From Actinomyces sp. oral taxon 170 str. F0386 (GTDB lineage: Bacteria > Actinomycetota > Actinomycetes > Actinomycetales > Actinomycetaceae), in the NCBI RefSeq assembly GCF_000195595.1, contig NZ_GL882519.1:1-64000 (forward strand): 64,000 nt of DNA, given 5' to 3'. Made by a program: the position numbers and the translations under genes. The notes beneath the pieces are model-generated. The model was not told where the DNA came from. It saw nothing but the letters and a program-made list of their open reading frames with translations, and did not search any database. The number at the start of each line of letters is the position of its first letter. Within the stretch, counting starts at the first letter, position 1. This document shows, one piece after another, positions 24,522-33,160 of this stretch.

Positions 24522-24674
24522 AGCAACATCAACATGCAGGCGGCAGCCGCCCTCGATGAGCTGAGTGACGCGGAGCTTGACCAGGTTCTGGGGGCTGGCA
24601 ACGGCGTGTACTACACGCTTAGTCATGAGTGCCACATGAACAGTTGGCAGTTCATTTTCACGTGCTGCTCGTGA
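24519..24674 (+). CDS. lanA: LanA precursor of a lacticin 481/variacin-group lantibiotic
   Basis: A 51-codon gene below common ORF cut-offs, with site AAAGGAGA 6-9 bases before ATG 24519. The leader (about 26 residues, MSNINMQAAAALDELSDAEL then DQVLGA) ends in the ELDxxLGA motif of the group, cut after Gly-Ala. The predicted mature peptide has 25 residues, starts GNGVYYTLS and ends HECHMNSWQFIFTCCS, almost the lacticin 481 core, and shares the ECHMNS wording of variacin. By analogy rings join Thr7-Cys12, Ser9-Cys23 and Ser16-Cys24, with Thr22 dehydrated. Lacticin 481-type peptides bind lipid II. LanM and LanT follow on the same strand. Only the Tyr-Tyr at positions 5-6 and a few conservative changes depart from the prototype. 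Confidence 0.95.
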   Translation: MSNINMQAAAALDELSDAELDQVLGAGNGVYYTLSHECHMNSWQFIFTCCS

Positions 24675-24707
24675 GTGCGCCCCGTCCTCGGTAGGCCTCG
24701 AGAGTGG

Positions 24708-24746
24708 TTGTGGGTAGGCCGGGCCGTCTGCCCGGTCTACCCACAA
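24708..24746 (+). terminator. strong hairpin between lanA and lanM (attenuator or processing stem)
   Basis: TTGTGGGTAGGCCGGGC pairs with GCCCGGTCTACCCACAA around a 5-base loop: a 17-bp stem with one G-U pair, starting 33 bases after the lanA stop. No T-run follows. Such a stem would allow partial read-through and protect the lanA message, giving much more precursor than enzyme. Confidence 0.8.
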
Positions 24747-24760
24747 TGCGCATCGCACAT

Positions 24761-24817
24761 CGACAACATGAACGGTACCGCTAAAAAGTGGTGTGAACCC
24801 GAGGGGAGAATGTCATG
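24761..24817 (+). repeat. lanA leader/RBS segment, degenerate copy 2
   Basis: It corresponds exactly to 24465-24521. The copied start codon (24815) opens only a 15-residue frame, MRFICGHETCAPWSG, ending at 24862, which contains two Cys but no lantibiotic motif. A second ATG at 24811 opens a 31-codon frame ending just before lanM. The segment may be the trace of a lost second precursor gene, or a retained RNA element in front of lanM. Confidence 0.7.
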
Positions 24818-24909
24818 CGGTTTATTTGCGGGCATGAAACATGTGCTCCCTGGTCTGGGTAAACGTAAACGATTGATGCAGCTGTCAATAATCCTCTGGG
24901 AGTAAGATT

Positions 24910-27693
24910 ATGGGTCATTCACCTGAGATTCCGTTTTATACCTATGTATCCCTGTGGGGTGAGGATGTGGGTTCTTTAGCTAGGCGGTTCCTGCCTCCTC
25001 AGTATCTTCAGGGAGAAATTCTGGCTATAGTCGGTCCGGTTCTGGTGTATCTCATCAACGAGTACCGACTGCAGGATCAACTTGACGGGGACTCCCCGCA
25101 GAAACGTTACCGGGACTTCGAGGCCTTAGCCCGTCAGAAGGTGATCCCTGATGTCGCCTCCAGGTTCCCGGACGTTCTTGAGCGCCTTCATTCACGGCTC
25201 GACTCTCTTGAGTCCCTGTGCGCCACGGTGCGTCAGCGCTTCAAGGACGACTATGAGTCACTGGTAGCCGAGTCAATCCTTCCGCCCGAGGCTTCCGATC
25301 TTCTCCAGATCAAACCGATGGGAGACCTTCACGATGGAGCCGCCACGTGCAGGCTCTCCCTGAGTGGGGACGCGACTCTGTACTACAAGCCCCGGGAGTC
25401 CTCCGGTGAGCTCCTGGTGCAGGCGGTCTCCGACACGGTCGCGGCGGCGGCCGGAATCAGTGCGCTCCGAGTAACGCCACGGCTCAGTGCTCGTTCCGGG
25501 TACTCCTGGGTGCAGGAGATAAAATCCGAGCCGTGCTCAAATAAAGACGCGGTGAACGCCTACTACGAGAGGGTGGGGCACCTGCTCCTCGTGGCCTACC
25601 TGGTCGGGCTGACGGACCTTCACCACGAGAACATCCTGCCCGGAGCCGGCACCCCCTGCGTCGTCGACGCCGAGACCATGTTCAGCACCCCGTTGCGGCA
25701 GCCTGTCTCCATCACGCAGGCGATGCGCGATGTCAACGGCTCCATCATGTCCTCCGTCAGCGGCTCAGGCATGCTTCCCGTCGGTACCGGTAACGAGATG
25801 TACGGGGGTGACGTCAGTGGACTGTCCCAGGGCAGGTGGCAAAGAGAGTCGCGGGCGCTTGTCAACCTCGGCCGCGACGACGTCAAGTTCACCAAGCAGG
25901 TTCTGGAGCACACTGACACGTCCCATCTGCCGCACGTCGTCGAGGACGGTGAGTCCGCCGCTCTGCAGCCGATGAACCACGTCGATGCCATAGTCCGGGG
26001 CTTCACGAGGTCTTACAGGGCGGCGGTAGAAGCCCGACGGGATATTGCTCTGCTGGTGGCCGACCGCGCCCCCAACGTCCAGTGCCGGCTTCTCGCCCGC
26101 AGGACCGCTGAGTACAGCATGTTCATGAGCTACCTATGGTCCGTGACCAGGATTGGTCGGCAGGAGGAGATCTATGAGTACCTTCGCCGCCGGTCCGAGG
26201 GCCTTTCCGAGCAGGTCGTCTCCTCTGAGATTGCCCAGATGAACGAGGGCAGCATTCCGATCTTCTGGTGCTCGGGAGACTCCACGGACGTCTATGACCC
26301 GAGCGGGGCGTTGGTGGCCAGTCTGGAAGCACCTCCTACCCACGGCGTGTACTCGGTCCTTGACGCGCTTGGCGACGACGACCTTGCCCTCCAGCAGAGG
26401 CTCATCCGCTTCGCCTTTGACAGCGAAACGACGCTGTCTCTCCAGAGTCCCCGGCGTATGAGGTACGAGCGCGGGCCCCAGACACCCGCGCACTCTGCGT
26501 ACGAGGGGGCGAAGGACCTTTACAGGACAATATGCAAGTCTGCGGTCAGTTCCGAGTCGGACGGCTCTGTCAACTGGCTGAGTCTGGCAGTCGACGACCA
26601 CGACGCGCTGGAGCTGCGCCCGCTCGCGGGGTCGCTCTACTCGGGAACACCGGGGCTCGCGGTGGGGCTCCTGAGCTACCGTGAGCTCACTGGCGACCGC
26701 AGCATGGATCCTGTGCTGCGCAGCATCGGCCGGGAGGCTCTCGAGTCCTACAGGCGAGGTCTAGCCGCGAAGCAGGCGCTCTTCTCCTACTACAACGGGA
26801 CCCTGGGGTACCTTCCTGTTCTTCGAGCTCTTGGCGCCCAGGGCCTGACAGACGCTGACGCGGACCAGCTGACCCACGACTTCGTGGACACGTGCGCCTC
26901 GGTCCCTCTTGACGACCTCGATGCGGACGTCATCGGTGGGGCCGCCGGGACGATCATGGCGCTGGCAATCCTCCCGGACCGTCAGCAGGCCGAGCCGCTC
27001 ATCGCTCGACTGGCCGACTACCTGGTCGGCCTACGTGACAGCGGCTGGGCCGTTCCCAGACCCCGGGCCATCGACAACGCCAGCTTCGCCCACGGTGCCA
27101 GTGGGGTCGCCACCGCACTGCTTCATGCTGCCGCGGTCACCGGTCGTGATGAGTACCGCGACTCCTGGAGGGCGGCCTGGAAGCACGACGAACGCTTCCG
27201 ACGTCGGAACACCTGGGTGGACATGCGTCGAGACGACGGGCTTCCCAGCGCTAACTGGTGCCACGGACTCACCGGGCTCATGCTGGCCAGGTGCCGGTGG
27301 CTTGACCTTGACGACGAGCATGACCTGCTCTCACCCGACGAGCGTGCAGCCGTCAGTGACGAGCTGCTGCTTACTGCAGACGGGGTGGAGAAGTACGGGC
27401 TTGGGCTTGACACCTTTGCCGTCTGCCACGGCGTGGCAGGAAATCTTCTCGCCCTTGAGAACGTCGCCCACCGGCTTCCAGGCAGGTCCTGGGAGGATGA
27501 GTGGACGAGCATGAGTAGCTTCGGGATCACCAAGGACTGGCTGTGCGGCCTGAGTGGCCACTTCCAGTCGTACTCCGCGATGAGCGGGCTGCCCGGCATT
27601 CTGCACGCACTCGCCGAGCACGCCATGCCGGGCAGCCGCATGTCGCCGCTGCTCCTTCCAAGCCTTGACTGGGGTGGTAGCCATGCGCGTTAA
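24910..27693 (+). CDS. lanM: LanM class II lanthipeptide synthetase
   Basis: 927 residues, typical for LanM. The N-terminal two-thirds are a DUF4135 dehydratase domain: KPRESSGELLVQ (about residue 160), VGLTDLHHENILPGAGTPCVVDAE (about 232-255) with the kinase-like catalytic Asp/His/Asn, and later INWLSLAVDD-like linker sequence. The C-terminal LanC-like cyclase has GAAGTIMALA, AHGASGVATALLHAA and the zinc ligands Cys784 in NWCHG and Cys839-His840 in VCHGVAGN. It should phosphorylate and eliminate Ser/Thr of LanA, then close thioether rings. The site GGGAG precedes ATG 24910. The stop overlaps the start of lanT by 11 bases. It lacks an obvious promoter and is probably read through the hairpin after lanA. 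Confidence 0.96.
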   Translation: MGHSPEIPFYTYVSLWGEDVGSLARRFLPPQYLQGEILAIVGPVLVYLINEYRLQDQLDGDSPQKRYRDFEALARQKVIPDVASRFPDVLERLHSRLDSLESLCATVRQRFKDDYESLVAESILPPEASDLLQIKPMGDLHDGAATCRLSLSGDATLYYKPRESSGELLVQAVSDTVAAAAGISALRVTPRLSARSGYSWVQEIKSEPCSNKDAVNAYYERVGHLLLVAYLVGLTDLHHENILPGAGTPCVVDAETMFSTPLRQPVSITQAMRDVNGSIMSSVSGSGMLPVGTGNEMYGGDVSGLSQGRWQRESRALVNLGRDDVKFTKQVLEHTDTSHLPHVVEDGESAALQPMNHVDAIVRGFTRSYRAAVEARRDIALLVADRAPNVQCRLLARRTAEYSMFMSYLWSVTRIGRQEEIYEYLRRRSEGLSEQVVSSEIAQMNEGSIPIFWCSGDSTDVYDPSGALVASLEAPPTHGVYSVLDALGDDDLALQQRLIRFAFDSETTLSLQSPRRMRYERGPQTPAHSAYEGAKDLYRTICKSAVSSESDGSVNWLSLAVDDHDALELRPLAGSLYSGTPGLAVGLLSYRELTGDRSMDPVLRSIGREALESYRRGLAAKQALFSYYNGTLGYLPVLRALGAQGLTDADADQLTHDFVDTCASVPLDDLDADVIGGAAGTIMALAILPDRQQAEPLIARLADYLVGLRDSGWAVPRPRAIDNASFAHGASGVATALLHAAAVTGRDEYRDSWRAAWKHDERFRRRNTWVDMRRDDGLPSANWCHGLTGLMLARCRWLDLDDEHDLLSPDERAAVSDELLLTADGVEKYGLGLDTFAVCHGVAGNLLALENVAHRLPGRSWEDEWTSMSSFGITKDWLCGLSGHFQSYSAMSGLPGILHALAEHAMPGSRMSPLLLPSLDWGGSHAR

Positions 27694-29782
27694 GTTCCGG
27701 ATGCAGACCGGAGAGCAGGACTGCCTTCTGGCCTGCTACTCCATGGCAGTCTCGTCCCTGGGGATCGACCTCCTCCCTCACGAGCTCTACGACGGTGATG
27801 CCCTGCCTGCGGATGGACTGAAAGCCAGCTACCTGAGGCAGATCGATCAGTCCATCGGCACCCGCACCCGCGCCTACCGGGATCCCGGGGCAGAATGGAC
27901 ACGTGAGGTGTTCACCTCCTTCAATGGCCCGGCGATCGCGCACTGGAACTCGAACCACTTCGTGGTGGTCGCCTCGATGTCACGTACCCACGTCCGCGTG
28001 TTCGACCCTGCTCTTGGCAGACTCCGCCTACCGCTGGAGGACTTCTACCGCTCCTTTGCCGGAGTGTGGATCCTCGTCGAGCAGGAGCGTCCTCCGGCTC
28101 TGGCGCCCCGTTCTCGGCCGCCTTCCGCTGTCCGAGTCTTCTTCTCCCGGTACCTGTGGCTGCTGTTCCTCGGTCTGACGATCGGTCAGGCAGCCTCCAT
28201 GGCAGTTGCCGCCGGGGTGCGTACTGTCCTCGGTGCAGAGTATCTCTGGCCGATCACTATCGGCCTGGGAGTGGTGCTTGTCCTTTTGTACCTGGCGTCC
28301 GGTCTGATGCTAACTGCTGCTCAGCGTGGTCTGACGGGCAGGTTTGAGCGGCGCTACTCGGAATCACTCTTCCGCTCGGTGCTGAGGCGGCCCTACCTGT
28401 TCTTCAAGAGCCAGACCGTCGGGTCCCTGATCGAGGTCATCAGCCTGCGGGGAACGATCAGGGACGTCATCCTCTCCTCAGCGATCCCGGCTGCCATCAA
28501 CTTCCTCTCCGTCATGGTCCTGGTGGTCTACCTGGCGTGGATATCCATGCCCCTGACCCTCCTGACGTGCGGGGTATCGCTGCTGTTCAGCATCCTGGCT
28601 GGACTTGCCGTCCAGAGGGAGCGTGACGCCAGTCAGAACTATGTCCAGCGCCAGATCGCCTTCACCTCAGCCATTCAGCAGGATATTCACTCTGTGGATG
28701 AGACCAAGGTGACCCGGACGGAGGACCAGGTGGCGGCACGCTGGTCAGCGGAGAACAATCGTCTGGCCGAGGCGTTCAAGACGACCCTGGGCGCCCAGAA
28801 CCTCAGCGCGGGAGTCCAACGCGTCTACTATGGCGTCTCCCTGGTCGTCGTCGCGGCCTTCAGCGTCAGCCTCTACCGTTCGGGGCACGTCGGCATGCCT
28901 GATGTGGTGCTGTTCCAGTCGGGGGTGGGCATGCTGGCCGGAGCGACATCGGAGCTTCAGACCTTCTTCGTCTCCTGGGCAAAGGCTGCGGTCTTTGAGC
29001 AGAAGCAGGCTCCTCTTCGGGAGGAGCCCGAGGAGCAGCGCCGCGACGTCGTACTCGCTGACTCGCCGGCGTTCATCACGGCACGCGACCTGTCCTGCAC
29101 CTACCCAGGTGGTGAACCGGTCTTCGCTCCTATCTCATTGACCATCGGTCAAGGAGAGCATGTGGCCATCATCGGGGAGTCAGGGTCAGGAAAATCCACC
29201 CTGCTGCACGCGCTCATGGGCCTGCTGCCGCACGACGGAACGGTCCAGTACGGGGACGGGTGGGACCGGTCGGGGCTGGGGGTGGTGCTGCCCGGCATGT
29301 CGCTCTACACCGGCACTGTGCGCGACAACCTGGTGGCTGACGGCGTGGACTGCACCGACGCCGACATCTGGGAGGCGCTTGCCGCAGTGAACCTCGCGGA
29401 TACCGTCTCCCGCCTGCCTCGGGGGCTTGACTCCGCTGTCTTCGAGTCCGGCCGGAACTTCTCCTCCGGTCAGGCGCAGCGGATGCTCGTGGCCAGGTCC
29501 CTCATACGAGGCCGCCACTGCATCTTCTGGGACGAGGCGCTCAGTGGAGTGGACGCGAGCACGCGCGAGAGCATCTACCGGAACGTCTTCCAGTCCGACA
29601 CGTACCGTGGCGTCACGATCATCGCTGTCAGCCACCAGATGGATATTCTGAGCCGGGTTGACCGAGTCGTTTATGTCAAGGGCAACCACAGCGCGCCGGT
29701 TATCGGCGTGCCGACCGCCCTGGAGCACACGAGCAGGCGGTACAAGAGGTTCGTTGCCAGCGCTAATCTGCTCGCCGCATAG
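27683..29782 (+). CDS. lanT: LanT bifunctional C39 peptidase/ABC exporter
   Basis: 699 residues. The N-terminal C39 protease has Gln12 and Cys14 in GEQDCLLACYSM, His92 in HWNSNHFVVV and Asp108 in VFDPALG, a complete set for cutting after the Gly-Ala of the leader. Residues about 150-450 hold six membrane segments. The ATPase has Walker A GESGSGKST (about 497), signature NFSSGQAQRMLVARSL (about 593), Walker B CIFWDEALSGVD and switch His in VSHQMD. The start ATG 27683 lies inside the end of lanM, indicating coupled translation. With no separate LanP protease in the window, LanT should both process and export the peptide. Confidence 0.95.
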   Translation: MRVKFRMQTGEQDCLLACYSMAVSSLGIDLLPHELYDGDALPADGLKASYLRQIDQSIGTRTRAYRDPGAEWTREVFTSFNGPAIAHWNSNHFVVVASMSRTHVRVFDPALGRLRLPLEDFYRSFAGVWILVEQERPPALAPRSRPPSAVRVFFSRYLWLLFLGLTIGQAASMAVAAGVRTVLGAEYLWPITIGLGVVLVLLYLASGLMLTAAQRGLTGRFERRYSESLFRSVLRRPYLFFKSQTVGSLIEVISLRGTIRDVILSSAIPAAINFLSVMVLVVYLAWISMPLTLLTCGVSLLFSILAGLAVQRERDASQNYVQRQIAFTSAIQQDIHSVDETKVTRTEDQVAARWSAENNRLAEAFKTTLGAQNLSAGVQRVYYGVSLVVVAAFSVSLYRSGHVGMPDVVLFQSGVGMLAGATSELQTFFVSWAKAAVFEQKQAPLREEPEEQRRDVVLADSPAFITARDLSCTYPGGEPVFAPISLTIGQGEHVAIIGESGSGKSTLLHALMGLLPHDGTVQYGDGWDRSGLGVVLPGMSLYTGTVRDNLVADGVDCTDADIWEALAAVNLADTVSRLPRGLDSAVFESGRNFSSGQAQRMLVARSLIRGRHCIFWDEALSGVDASTRESIYRNVFQSDTYRGVTIIAVSHQMDILSRVDRVVYVKGNHSAPVIGVPTALEHTSRRYKRFVASANLLAA

Positions 29783-29827
29783 ACGTGCAGCCGAGCGCCC
29801 TCTTCTTCGTCGGCGCGGAAGGCGTCC

Positions 29828-30577
29828 TCAGCCCCCTCGGGTGTCGGATCGCTCAAGCGCCACGGAGGTGGCCAGCACGACGACGGCGCTCAGGGCCGCG
29901 CTGATACCGACCGTGACGGCAGCGCTCGTCCAGGTGAGGTCCTGGGCGGCGAAGACAAGGGCAGCACCATCGCTGGTGGCGCCGATCTGCGTCGTGCGGG
30001 TGACCAGGGCGTGCGGCAGGAGCCAGGCCGCCGGAATGTGCACCAGCAGCGCCGTCGTCCCCGCTCCCGTCAGCGCCAGACCGATCGCCACCGGCGCGGC
30101 GAAGGACCGGGTGAAGGCCGACAGACCCGACTGGAGGGCGCACACGGGTGCGCAGGCCACCGTGATCAGCAGCCCCACGATCAGGTACCGCGACGGCAGG
30201 ATGCCCGGCAGCCCGAGGACGAGTGCCCCGACGGCGGCCGCCGCCATCACCAGGACGAGCTGCATGACGGCCGCGAGCAGCCAGGCAGCAGCGGCCTTGG
30301 CCGCCACCGTCCTCCACGTGGGGACGGGTGCGCTCATGAGTGCCAGCCCGTTAGACCCCTGGTGCTCAACCCTCCAGACGAGGGATGCCAGGACGCCGAG
30401 GGATACGGGGAGCAGCACCATCCCGTAGAAGCCGATGGACCGCACCCACAGGAGCTGCCAGTCCGTAGGACGCACGAGCATGCACGCGCAGAGGACCGAG
30501 ACCGTCGGCAGCACGAGTACCACGCCCCAGCTCGCCGAGCGGCGCAGCTTGAGGAACTCGATGATGACGGAGGACAT
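29828..30577 (-). CDS. ABC-2 permease, LanG/LanE-like (second set)
   Basis: 249 residues from ATG 30577, with AGGGGGTG upstream. It begins MSSVIIEFLKLRRSASWGVVLVLP, the usual K/R-rich entry to helix 1, then LGVLASLVWRVEHQGSNGLALMSAPVPTWRTVAAKA, where VWRVEHQGSNG is the conserved element after helix 2. Six membrane segments. It follows the second permease by a 1-base gap and converges on lanT with 45 bases between stops. It is the last gene of an ATPase-permease-permease operon resembling lanFEG; close wording to the third set at 42-45 kb (VWRVEHRGTSWNAM) marks them as paralogs. Confidence 0.8.
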   Translation of the reverse strand: MSSVIIEFLKLRRSASWGVVLVLPTVSVLCACMLVRPTDWQLLWVRSIGFYGMVLLPVSLGVLASLVWRVEHQGSNGLALMSAPVPTWRTVAAKAAAAWLLAAVMQLVLVMAAAAVGALVLGLPGILPSRYLIVGLLITVACAPVCALQSGLSAFTRSFAAPVAIGLALTGAGTTALLVHIPAAWLLPHALVTRTTQIGATSDGAALVFAAQDLTWTSAAVTVGISAALSAVVVLATSVALERSDTRGG

Positions 30578-30578
30578 C

Positions 30579-31346
30579 TCACACCCCCTGATGATCGAAA
30601 CGGATAGTGACCAGCGCAAACAGTGCGACCCCGACGCCGGTCAGAACCGTGAGGCCGACCAGGTGCGTATCGAGGTCCACCAGATCCGTCCCGACGAAGT
30701 CCGCAGGGACGATGAGCCCGTAGGCGGTCCACGGGCTCAGGTACCGCGCCCACAGCGGCATGACCGGGGCGAAGACGCTGAGGAGAATGCCGATCAGCCC
30801 CAGTGCCAGCGGCCCGAGCTGGTTCTCCACCCGCGCCGAGGCGAGCAGCTGCGCGCCCAGCACGGCGAGGTTGATGGCCGTCAGGCCCGCTACCAGTGCG
30901 AGCAGCCGGGGAACCGGCACCGGAGCCGTCAGTCCGACGGCGCGGCCGACGATGACCACGAGCGCTCCCCAGGCCGCCGGGATGGGGAGGATGAGCAGCC
31001 CCAGGGCAAGGAGCTTCACCCGGCACAGCCGGCCCGGGGTGGTGCCCGCGGTCGCCGAGGACATCCAGCCCTGCCCCGAGTGCTCCACCTCCACCTGACG
31101 GCTCGCCATGACGGCCAGGAGAAGCGGTGAGGTGAGTCCGACGGCGCCATGAAGGCTGACCATGAGGAGCCGCCACCCGTCGCCGTCGGCGTCGAACCGG
31201 TGGTTGACCAGCCCCGAGTTCAAGGCCGACAGAACAGTGATCGAGCAAACCCCCAGCAGGAGGAGCGCAGTGATGAGCCCGATCCGCAGGTGGCGCATCT
31301 TGGCGTACTCATTGCGCACCATCCTCGTCGCCGACCCGGTCCTCAT
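30579..31346 (-). CDS. ABC-2 permease, LanE/LanG-like (second set)
   Basis: 255 residues, six membrane segments. N-terminal NEYAKMRHLRIGLITALLLLGVCSI enters helix 1; LLLAVMASRQVEVEHSGQGWMSSATAGTTPGRLCRVKLLALG is the element found also in the third set (ASRQTDIEHSGAGWNLAATSGLTPGALCRVKLAAL), showing common descent. The ATG overlaps the ATPase stop (31343-31346). Predicted to form the membrane channel together with the permease that follows. Confidence 0.8.
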   Translation of the reverse strand: MRTGSATRMVRNEYAKMRHLRIGLITALLLLGVCSITVLSALNSGLVNHRFDADGDGWRLLMVSLHGAVGLTSPLLLAVMASRQVEVEHSGQGWMSSATAGTTPGRLCRVKLLALGLLILPIPAAWGALVVIVGRAVGLTAPVPVPRLLALVAGLTAINLAVLGAQLLASARVENQLGPLALGLIGILLSVFAPVMPLWARYLSPWTAYGLIVPADFVGTDLVDLDTHLVGLTVLTGVGVALFALVTIRFDHQGV

Positions 31347-32251
31347 AACCCTCCCCCTTGAGTGAGAGCCATGAAGACGTCCTCCAGGGTCTGCTCCTCC
31401 TGGCGGACCTCGTGCACCCCGATGCCCTCGCGGACCAGGAGTGTGACGACGTCGGCCCTGGCCTGCCGGCTCAGGCCCGGGACCCGCAGCAGCCCGTGCT
31501 CACGGGCGGACGCCGTTCCTCGTGCGAACAGGAGACGGGCGGCGGCCGGCGGGTCCGAGCAGCCCAGAAGCGTGTCCGGCGCGGAGGCGCTCATGAGCTC
31601 GGTGCGCGTTCCCTGGAAGAGGAGCCCGCCGTGCGAGACGATCCCCAGCACGGTGGCGACGCGGTCGATCTCGCCCAGCAGGTGAGAGGAGACGATGACT
31701 GTGACGCCGTCGGCCGCCAACGACCTCAGGAGTCGGCGGATCTCCTCGATTCCGGCGGGGTCGAGGCCGTTCGTCGGCTCATCGAGGACGAGCAGCGAGG
31801 GCCTGCGCGCCAGCGCCATGGCGATGCCCAGGCGCTGCTTCATGCCCAGGGAGTACTCGCGGACCCGCTTGTCCATCTGCCCGCCCAGGCGCACGGTGTC
31901 CACCGCGTCCTTGACGTAGCGGTCGGGGACGTCGAGCAGGCGCTGGACGATCCTCATGTTCTCGGCGCCGGTGAGGTGCCCGTAGCCGGGCGGGGACTCG
32001 ATGAGCGAGCCGATGTGGGCCAGGTGCCGGCGTCGAGTGCTCCGGTTCATCGGCTCCCCGCCGATGAGCACCTGGCCGGCGCTCGGCTGCACCAGGGAGA
32101 GCAGCATCTTCATGGTCGTGGACTTGCCCGAGCCGTTGGGGCCGAGGAATCCGTAGACGGCGCCCCGAGGTACGCGCAGGTTGAGGCGGTCGACGACGGT
32201 GCGCCGTCCGTAGCGCTTGGAGAGATCAATGGTGCGTACGAGGTCGTTCAT
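31343..32251 (-). CDS. LanF-type ABC ATPase (second set)
   Basis: 302 residues, standard LanF length. Walker A GPNGSGKSTT, E-loop GSLIESPPGYGHLTGAENM, signature YSLGMKQRLGIAMAL, Walker B LLVLDEPTNGLDP and SSHLLGEIDR are present. It closely resembles the ATPase of the third set and less so lanF at 22873-24030. Lying right behind lanT but on the other strand, it may add a second layer of lantibiotic immunity or be a resident resistance system against foreign peptides; the sequence cannot decide. No two-component genes adjoin it directly. Confidence 0.87.
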   Translation of the reverse strand: MNDLVRTIDLSKRYGRRTVVDRLNLRVPRGAVYGFLGPNGSGKSTTMKMLLSLVQPSAGQVLIGGEPMNRSTRRRHLAHIGSLIESPPGYGHLTGAENMRIVQRLLDVPDRYVKDAVDTVRLGGQMDKRVREYSLGMKQRLGIAMALARRPSLLVLDEPTNGLDPAGIEEIRRLLRSLAADGVTVIVSSHLLGEIDRVATVLGIVSHGGLLFQGTRTELMSASAPDTLLGCSDPPAAARLLFARGTASAREHGLLRVPGLSRQARADVVTLLVREGIGVHEVRQEEQTLEDVFMALTQGGGL

Positions 32252-32435
32252 GCCCCCGAGCCTCCCCGCCGGGGCGGCCTCCTACCTCCGCCGCGAGGAG
32301 CAGCCTCGACTATGCAATGTGCATAGAGGGGGTTGAGGGTGATGGTGCCGCTCTGAACCTGCTCCGCCCATCAACCGGCGGGCTCCCGTTGACACCGGCG
32401 AGGCCTGCGGCGGTATCGACAACCTACTTTCTGGT

Positions 32436-32505
32436 CGAGAACTGCGCTTTCTCGCAGGCAGCTGGGCCCAGGTCGCTGCGATTCGCAGACATCTCGTACG
32501 TCGTT
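32436..32505. repeat. short repeat related to the 41930-42022 palindrome
   Basis: The first 22 bases (CGAGAACTGCGCTTTCTCGC then AG) match, with two changes, the minus strand at 42001-41980, and GTACGTC recurs at the far end of both. Internal short dyads (CTGCG/CGCAG) remain. It lies in the 264-base gap before the Ogt stop, which otherwise shows no gene. Confidence 0.5.
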
Positions 32506-32515
32506 CTGGAGGCGT

Positions 32516-33160
32516 TCACACGGCGTTCTCCAGTGTCAGCAGCGCATGCTTCACGTCCAATCCCCCGATGTAGCCGCCCAGACTGCCATCAGTGCGCAGC
32601 ACGCGGTGACAGGGCACCACCACCGGCAGCGGATTCGTCGCGCAAGCGGTTCCGACCGCGCGGACAGCCTTCGGGTTGCCGACGCACTCGGCGACCTCCT
32701 TGTAGGACTGCGTGTGTCCGTAACCGATGTGCGGGAGGTATCGCTGGACGACCTGGCGGAATCCTGACGACAACGTGTAGTCCAGCGGAACGTCGAACAC
32801 ACGCCGTTTACCTGCGAAGTACTCGTCCATCTCGGCGGCAACTACATCAAGTCTGCGGGGTGCTTCCAGTACTCGCGGGCTGATCCTGGTTGCCAACGTC
32901 TCCAGCGCGGTGTCGAATCCTTCACGTTCGAACGCCACTCGTACTAGGCCGTTGTAAGTCGCCGCGAGCAGCAGCGGGCCGACGGAGGTGTCGATAGTGC
33001 GGTAAGCGACATCCAGTAGACCATCGCGATCAGCCGCGGCTGTGAGTCGGGCGTGCAATCTGTCCAAATCGACACGATCGACCGGGAATGGGGAGGCCAT
33101 GTCCGCCGTCTGCTCGGTGTCGGCAGGACGAATACCTTCTCCTTTGGTCATATCGGTCAT
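32516..33160 (-). CDS. ogt: methylated-DNA-protein-cysteine methyltransferase
   Basis: 214 residues. The active-site block is NPLPVVVPCHRVLRTDGSLGGYIGG, with the acceptor Cys in PCHR, preceded by the DNA-binding helix FRQVVQRYLPHIGYGHTQSYKEVAECVGNPKAVRAVG. It directly removes alkyl groups from O6-methylguanine, consuming itself. The N-terminal 20 residues are extra. ATG 33160 overlaps the stop of the upstream sigma factor gene (ATGA), so repair enzyme and sigma factor are co-translated, hinting at an alkylation-responsive unit. Confidence 0.92.
   Translation of the reverse strand: MTDMTKGEGIRPADTEQTADMASPFPVDRVDLDRLHARLTAAADRDGLLDVAYRTIDTSVGPLLLAATYNGLVRVAFEREGFDTALETLATRISPRVLEAPRRLDVVAAEMDEYFAGKRRVFDVPLDYTLSSGFRQVVQRYLPHIGYGHTQSYKEVAECVGNPKAVRAVGTACATNPLPVVVPCHRVLRTDGSLGGYIGGLDVKHALLTLENAV

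Noticed and set aside
24815..24862. Second lantibiotic precursor after the copied leader region
   Set aside because: Only 15 residues with two Cys, no LanA leader or Ser/Thr-Cys pattern; kept as a repeat, not as a gene.
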